Origin: Dolichospermum circinale AWQC310F
Lineage (GTDB): Bacteria; Cyanobacteriota; Cyanobacteriia; Cyanobacteriales; Nostocaceae
Assembly: GCF_000426925.1 (NCBI RefSeq)
Contig: NZ_KE384668.1
Span: forward strand, 62,705 to 110,541
Length of the DNA: 47,837 nucleotides
Direction: 5' to 3'
Below the pieces are notes generated by a model. It did not search any database and was not told the DNA's origin. It was given only the letters and a program-made list of their open reading frames with translations. This document shows, piece after piece, positions 43,249-47,837 of this stretch (position 1 is its first letter; every line of letters begins with the position of its first letter). Both the position numbers and the translations under genes were made by a program.

Positions 43249-43961
43249 GTAAATTTTTAATAAACGCATTTATATACATACAAATTTAGTTATTATACAT
43301 AAAGTGCTGTGATTAGTCTGACTAGTTGAGCGTGTAGAAATTTATTTTGTCTCCGGGTAAAGACCAAATTCCCTTAATAAGCAGTGTAGGTAGCCAGACA
43401 TGGTTATTTGCACTGCTTAGTTTTTGGGTTTTTTCAGGCTTGAGAGCATAATTACACAAAATTTGGAATTTTTTGCGAAAACTGTAGCTAACGTAACAAA
43501 ACTTATGGAAATATAATAATAGTATAAGTGAACACACTTGTCCAAATTAAATTAGTGCTTTTTGAACATGATGACAATTGAAGTGATGTTTTCAGGGATT
43601 TAACTTTGTTGTATTTGGTTTGATGGAAATTATTGTAATTACTTGAAAGGTGCAAATCATGAACTAGAAATATCTAAGAGGATGTGGCGTTGCGACTTGA
43701 GATAGGTTTTATCATGGACTAACTAGTATATCATGATAGATCACATTTACTTTTGCATCTAAAAAGATAGATATTTCTATCTATAGAAGGTATTAAATAT
43801 AAATATAGAATGCGGGAGAGGTTAACCAATATTTTGGCAATAATCAAGATAGAATAAATATTAATTATTCAAAGTTAGCCAAGAAAACACAGATTTCAGT
43901 TTAATAAGCACAAGTTGAAAACACACTTATATCTTGTTAAAATTAGGAAAATCACAAATCT

Positions 43962-45230
43962 ATGAAAGCTACCACAAAAAAACACATTGCCTTAATTTCA
44001 GTTCACGGTGATCCAGCAATTGAAATAGGTAGAGAAGAAGCAGGAGGACAAAATGTTTATGTCCGTCAAGTGGGTGAAGCCCTGGCACTGCTAGGATGGC
44101 AAGTGGATATGTTTAGCAGGAGAGTCAGTGCTGATCAAGAAACGATAGTAGAACATAGTTCTAATTGTCGGACTATTCGCTTAACAGCAGGTCCTGTAGA
44201 ATTTGTGTCAAGAGATCATGGTTTTCAGTATTTACCAGAATTTGTAGATCAGTTAATAAAATTCCAGAAAGAAGCCGGGATTAATTATGATTTGGTTCAT
44301 AGCAACTATTGGTTATCTGGTTGGGTAGGAATGGAATTGAAAAAAAGACTGGGAATTAAACAGGTTCATACCTACCATTCCTTAGGAGTGATCAAATACA
44401 AGACCATAGAAAATATTCCGCTGGTAGCAAGTCAACGTTTATTAGTGGAAAAAGAAATATTAGAAACAGTAGAAAGAATTGTTGCCACTAGTCCCCAAGA
44501 ACAGGAACATATGCGATCGCTTGTTTCCCAAAAAGGGGAAATTGATATTATTCCCTGTGGTACAGATATTCAACAGTTTGGTTCAGTGACAAGAGAAGCA
44601 GCAAGAACCAGATTAGAAATTGATCCAGAAGCTAAAGTGGTTTTATATGTAGGTAGATTTGACCCCCGGAAAGGCATAGAAACCTTAGTGCGGGCAGTAG
44701 GGGAATCTAAGTTCTATGAGTCGAAACAATTGCAATTGATTATTGGTGGTGGTTGTACACCAGGTAATACTGATGCTAAGGAACGCGATCGCATAGCAGG
44801 AATTGTTAACGAGTTGGGCATGGACGAATGTACGTCCCTGCCAGGCTGTTTGAGCCGAGAGATATTACCAGCTTATTACGCCGCTGCGGATGTTTGTGTA
44901 GTTCCTAGTCACTACGAACCTTTTGGACTGGTAGCTATTGAGGCCATGGCCTGTGGTACACCTGTAGTCGCTAGTGATGTCGGTGGACTGCAATTTACCG
45001 TAGTTAATGAAGAAACTGGTTTATTAGTACCACCGCAAAATGTCCCTGCTTTTAATCACGCTATTGATCAAATTCTCAGTCATCCTCAATGGCAGCAAGA
45101 ATTAGGAAAAGCAGCTAAAAAGCGTGTTATTGATAAATTTAGCTGGCATGGTGTAGCTAGTCAGCTAGATAAACTATATACCCAACTGTTGCAGCAATCC
45201 GTGAGAGAACCTGCATTAGTTGGTAAATAG
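43962..45230 (+). CDS. GT4 family glycosyltransferase, sucrose-phosphate-synthase-like
   Basis: This 422-residue GT-B enzyme starts HIALISVHGDPAIEIG, with the donor/acceptor loop EEAGGQNVYVRQVGEALALLGW (first domain). The second domain has VLYVGRFDPRKGIETLVRAV and the E-x7-E motif EPFGLVAIEAMACGTPVVASDVGG. The GGQNVYVR block is typical of the sucrose synthase/sucrose-phosphate synthase branch. In heterocystous cyanobacteria SPS proteins consist of this glucosyltransferase unit alone, close to this length. No phosphatase (SPP) domain or neighbour is present, so another UDP-sugar transferase role is possible. It has two HIP1 sites and a long upstream region. Confidence 0.75.
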   Translation: MKATTKKHIALISVHGDPAIEIGREEAGGQNVYVRQVGEALALLGWQVDMFSRRVSADQETIVEHSSNCRTIRLTAGPVEFVSRDHGFQYLPEFVDQLIKFQKEAGINYDLVHSNYWLSGWVGMELKKRLGIKQVHTYHSLGVIKYKTIENIPLVASQRLLVEKEILETVERIVATSPQEQEHMRSLVSQKGEIDIIPCGTDIQQFGSVTREAARTRLEIDPEAKVVLYVGRFDPRKGIETLVRAVGESKFYESKQLQLIIGGGCTPGNTDAKERDRIAGIVNELGMDECTSLPGCLSREILPAYYAAADVCVVPSHYEPFGLVAIEAMACGTPVVASDVGGLQFTVVNEETGLLVPPQNVPAFNHAIDQILSHPQWQQELGKAAKKRVIDKFSWHGVASQLDKLYTQLLQQSVREPALVGK

Positions 45231-45339
45231 GCAAAAATGACCAATCACCAATGACCAGATCATTGGTGCATGGTTGTAAGATAGGAAAGGATTAAGTAAG
45301 CTCCAAAAGCTCTAAACATACTTGCAGTTAGATGGTAAG

Positions 45340-45615
45340 ATGATGGAAGTTCAAGAAATCAAAAAATTCCCTAAACCCAGGAAACCAGACAGCGAATCTC
45401 AAAATTTTCAGCACGTTAAGATTCTTGACTGTAACCAACCAGTTTGCAGAGTGATTTGTGAGTGTTGGCACTGCAAACAAGGGATATTATCTGAGGTAGA
45501 CGTATCATCTTCGCAGTATTTAGAGGTAGAATGTCCAAATTGTGGCAGAAGCGCCGTCAGGTTAATGGCAGAAAAGGTGATTTCTACTACACCTATCCCC
45601 TCACCCTGGCAATAA
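45340..45615 (+). CDS. Small zinc-ribbon-like protein
   Basis: From ATG 45340 (MMEVQEIKKFPKPRKP) this encodes 91 residues; a TTG at 45322 would add six. Two CxxC pairs, CWHCKQG and CPNCGRS, separated by about 25 residues, look like a rubredoxin/zinc-ribbon knuckle. Two further cysteines (LDCNQPVC) precede them. Such ribbons occur in nucleic-acid-binding and regulatory proteins. It follows the glycosyltransferase by 109 bases on the same strand. Function not recognised. Confidence 0.65.
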   Translation: MMEVQEIKKFPKPRKPDSESQNFQHVKILDCNQPVCRVICECWHCKQGILSEVDVSSSQYLEVECPNCGRSAVRLMAEKVISTTPIPSPWQ

Positions 45616-45921
45616 GCAGCATTCAGCTTCAACAGATACATAACTGCTGATACTCGGATAACTGATTTTTGTTAAAGGATGTTTTAAAAGAAAATGGCCT
45701 TTTATGGCTAATCTTGAAAAACATCCTCTAAAACCGATTTATTTAGATTTGCTTTTGAAAACCTTTTTATGATAGCTCACGCAGAGGCGCGGAGGTCGCA
45801 GAGGCAGAAGAAAAGGAAATTTTTGCACATACAGCAGATAGTGTAATATATATATTTATTATTTAGAATTGCTATGTGATCAGTTATTTTAGCTAAAAAT
45901 AAATCAAAAGGGAAATTAGAT
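45616..45921. other. Intergenic region with two repeats before the interrupted R-M gene
   Basis: GGATGTTTT at 45677-45685 and AAAACATCC at 45718-45726 form an inverted repeat whose right end AAACATCCTCTA is like a known Nostocales dispersed repeat end. A degenerate CGCAGAGG tandem (about three units) follows at 45780-45806. No gene is seen. An AT-rich stretch at 45841-45905 may carry the promoter of the next gene. Confidence 0.55.
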
Positions 45922-47837
45922 GTGTCTACATTAGATCAATTTCAAAGCGAATTTTTCAATATTTTCAATAATCAGAACTTCTATGAAGGCAAAACTTATT
46001 TAGAATATATTGCTGAACCACAAACTAATGATGAGGATGATATTGTTGATACTAAAATAGTTTCGCCATTGCTGGAGGCTTTAGGTTTTGAGTTAGGAGA
46101 TATGGTGAAAAATAGGACAGGTAATGCTAAAGATAGTAGTCGTCCAGATTTTCAAATTAAATTAGCAAGTGGTAATATTCGCTGTTTTTTAGTAGAAGAT
46201 AAACATACTGCCTATAATATTCAAAAATCTGAACCTTTACAACAATTAATAAGTTATGCACCCAGTCGCGGTTATGATTTAGGATTACTTTGTAATGGTA
46301 AATTATTATTAGGTTGGGATATTTCTGAGCCTAATTCTCCCAGTCCGGTTTTACATTTGGATCTTGAGCAAATTGTCCAAACTTATCATGATCATGGTGG
46401 TATTTCTGGCTTAAATAATGCCCAAATTCAAGATTTAAAAACTTTATATAGACGATTTAATAAACTCAATTTTGAAAATATTGAAAGTTTAATTCAAGAT
46501 ATTGGTAAACCAGAGAATGAATGGTTAAATAATGCCAAATCTCAGGTTAATACTCCTAATTTTGATGAATTACTAATTTTAGATATTAAAGCCGCAATTC
46601 TCCTGTTAGAAGAAGATGTTTTATATCAATTACAATTATTACTAGAAGAATATGATCAATATTGTCAAAATAAATATTTACCTAATATTCATGCAACTGA
46701 ACAAAATTATCAAGAGACAGCAACTAAAATTTTAGATCGTCTGAGAAATCAGATTTTAAATTATTTACGTGCTTATGGAGTATTAGAAGTTGAGGAATTT
46801 TCCGAAATTGTAGAAAAATTGCTTGAATTTGCCGATAAATCTCAAGGTTCAATTCAAGAATTAGAACAAATATTTTTAAATAAATTAATCAATGCTCAAG
46901 CTAAAAAAATAGCACAGAAAAATCAAAATTCTCCTAAAAATATAGAAGGTATAAAAGGAGTACAATTAGATTTAATTCCTACGATTTCAGAAACCAAAAA
47001 ACAAGAACTAGGAATTAAAGTCACAGAAGAAAAGAAAATTACTAAACTTGATCCAAAATTAATTGAATTATTACGAGAATATGAAAGAATTGTATTTGAT
47101 TGGAAAGACTGGCAAGCAAAGCAAAATTTAACTTATGATACGGCAATTAAAACCCATCAATATTTTATATCTTGGCGTAATTTAGTTAGTAAAACCATTT
47201 TACAAGGTGCAAATGAAGATAAATTAAAAACTGAATTTGCTAGACAAACTGCTTATGTTTATGTCATTCGTCTTTTAATGGTAAGAATTTGTGAGGATAA
47301 AAAATTAATTAATCGTAAATTTTCCAATGCAGGGTTTAAATATTGGAAGGAAGAAGTCGAACCAAGATATTTAGATCTAGCGCAAGGAATGTCTATGGAT
47401 TATCTTTTAGAAATGTCCTATCGTTCTGCTCAAAATATCTATGCTCATTTCTTCAATAGTGCGGATTTATTTAATTGGTATCGCATTAATTCTAATACTT
47501 TAATTAAGGTTTTACATATTCTTAATCGCTTTAATTTACAATAAATTGATAGCGATATTATTGGGATGGTTTATGGTAGATATGTAGAAGAAGGAAAACA
47601 TGAACAAGGTAGATATTTTACACCTAAAGAAGTTGTAGAATATATTTTAGATGCTATTGGGTATAAATCCGATAATCCTGATATTCGTGATCAAAAATTA
47701 TTAGACCCCGCAGGAGGTTCTGGTAGTTTTTTAGTTCATGCTGCACGTCGTTTAATTAATTCCTATCGTTCTCGGAAAACTAATACTATTCCTGTGGAAT
47801 ATGTTCCTGCGATTATTCAACAAGTGAAAGATTGTTT
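45922..47837 (+). pseudogene. Nuclease/N6-adenine methyltransferase gene interrupted by an in-frame TAA; runs off the window
   Basis: The first 540 codons end at TAA 47542-47544, but the same frame continues without a shift into homologous methyltransferase sequence to the window edge. The N-terminal part has a PD-(D/E)XK-like site: RPDFQIK (Pro-Asp 75-76) and LVEDKH (Glu92, Lys94). After a helical connector and LLEMSYRSAQNIYAHFF, the stop falls between FNLQ and IDSDIIGMVYGRYVEEG. Then come GRYFTPKEVVEYIL and SAM motif I LLDPAGGSGSFLVHAA. The NPPY motif would lie beyond the edge. A restart at ATG 47566 could make a separate methylase polypeptide. The gene is AT-rich and has no HIP1. A GTG starts it. 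Confidence 0.85.

Larger units (their letters stand above)
43046..43961. other. 916-base intergenic region with several dyads
   Basis: No gene is recognised. It holds the RRM-gene hairpin at 43066, a diverged copy of the nested repeat at 43200, a GGCGTTGCGACTTGA remnant near 43687 resembling the 2043 repeat start, TATCATG/CATGATA dyad at 43710-43738 and AGATAG-ATATTT-CTATCT near 43765. The last two lie in the likely control region of the glycosyltransferase gene. Confidence 0.55.

Overview
The window comes from a cyanobacterium, most likely a filamentous heterocystous one (Nostocales; Anabaena/Nostoc/Dolichospermum-like). The evidence is the photosynthesis gene set (psbO, psaI, psbEFLJ, ycf48, rubA, ndhCKJ, cp12), a group 3 SigF-type sigma factor, about 18 copies of the HIP1 octamer GCGATCGC, heptanucleotide tandem arrays between genes, and several families of small terminal-inverted-repeat elements typical of that order. 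The DNA is AT-rich. No transposase, rRNA or CRISPR array is visible. One tRNA gene, tRNA-Glu(UUC), is present.

Layout. 0.6-13.2 kb is mostly housekeeping: a ribbon-helix-helix protein, an SRPBCC protein, tRNA-Glu, a cation/proton antiporter, an aldo/keto reductase with two ferredoxin-type clusters, a bifunctional-nuclease-family protein, riboflavin synthase, an M23 peptidase, biotin ligase, the PgeF laccase-domain protein, CP12, a DUF3177 membrane protein, a small unknown and CbiD. 13.6-16.7 kb carries guaA, grxC and gshB. 16.7-20.0 kb is a 1082-residue nuclease-methyltransferase fusion lying tail to tail with gshB. 20.4-24.1 kb has ftsZ, ftsQ and a small conserved protein. 24.5-28.2 kb has psbO, sigF, a PilP-like lipoprotein with a small partner, and psaI. 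28.4-32.6 kb is a photosynthesis block: rubA-ycf48-psbE-psbF-psbL-psbJ on the minus strand, divergent from ndhC-ndhK-ndhJ on the plus strand.

32.7-36.8 kb is an accessory island. A beta-class DNA methyltransferase fused to an Mrr-like nuclease domain is divergent from a short STAND/NB-ARC ATPase. A composite small mobile element and a Uma2-family protein follow. 36.9-45.6 kb returns to core genes (RidA, RF3, a TPR/M48-like membrane protein without its zinc-site residues, an RRM protein, a GT4 glycosyltransferase and a small zinc-ribbon protein). The window ends inside a third nuclease/N6-adenine methyltransferase gene that is broken by an in-frame TAA at 47542-47544.

Three points deserve most attention: the divergent methyltransferase-nuclease/STAND pair with a triple TACCTGA repeat in the shared promoter region; the interrupted type II-like restriction-modification gene at the right edge; and a two-letter heptamer array (29 units of GGGAACA/GGTTACA) that appears to be an expanded version of a 4-unit copy elsewhere in the window.
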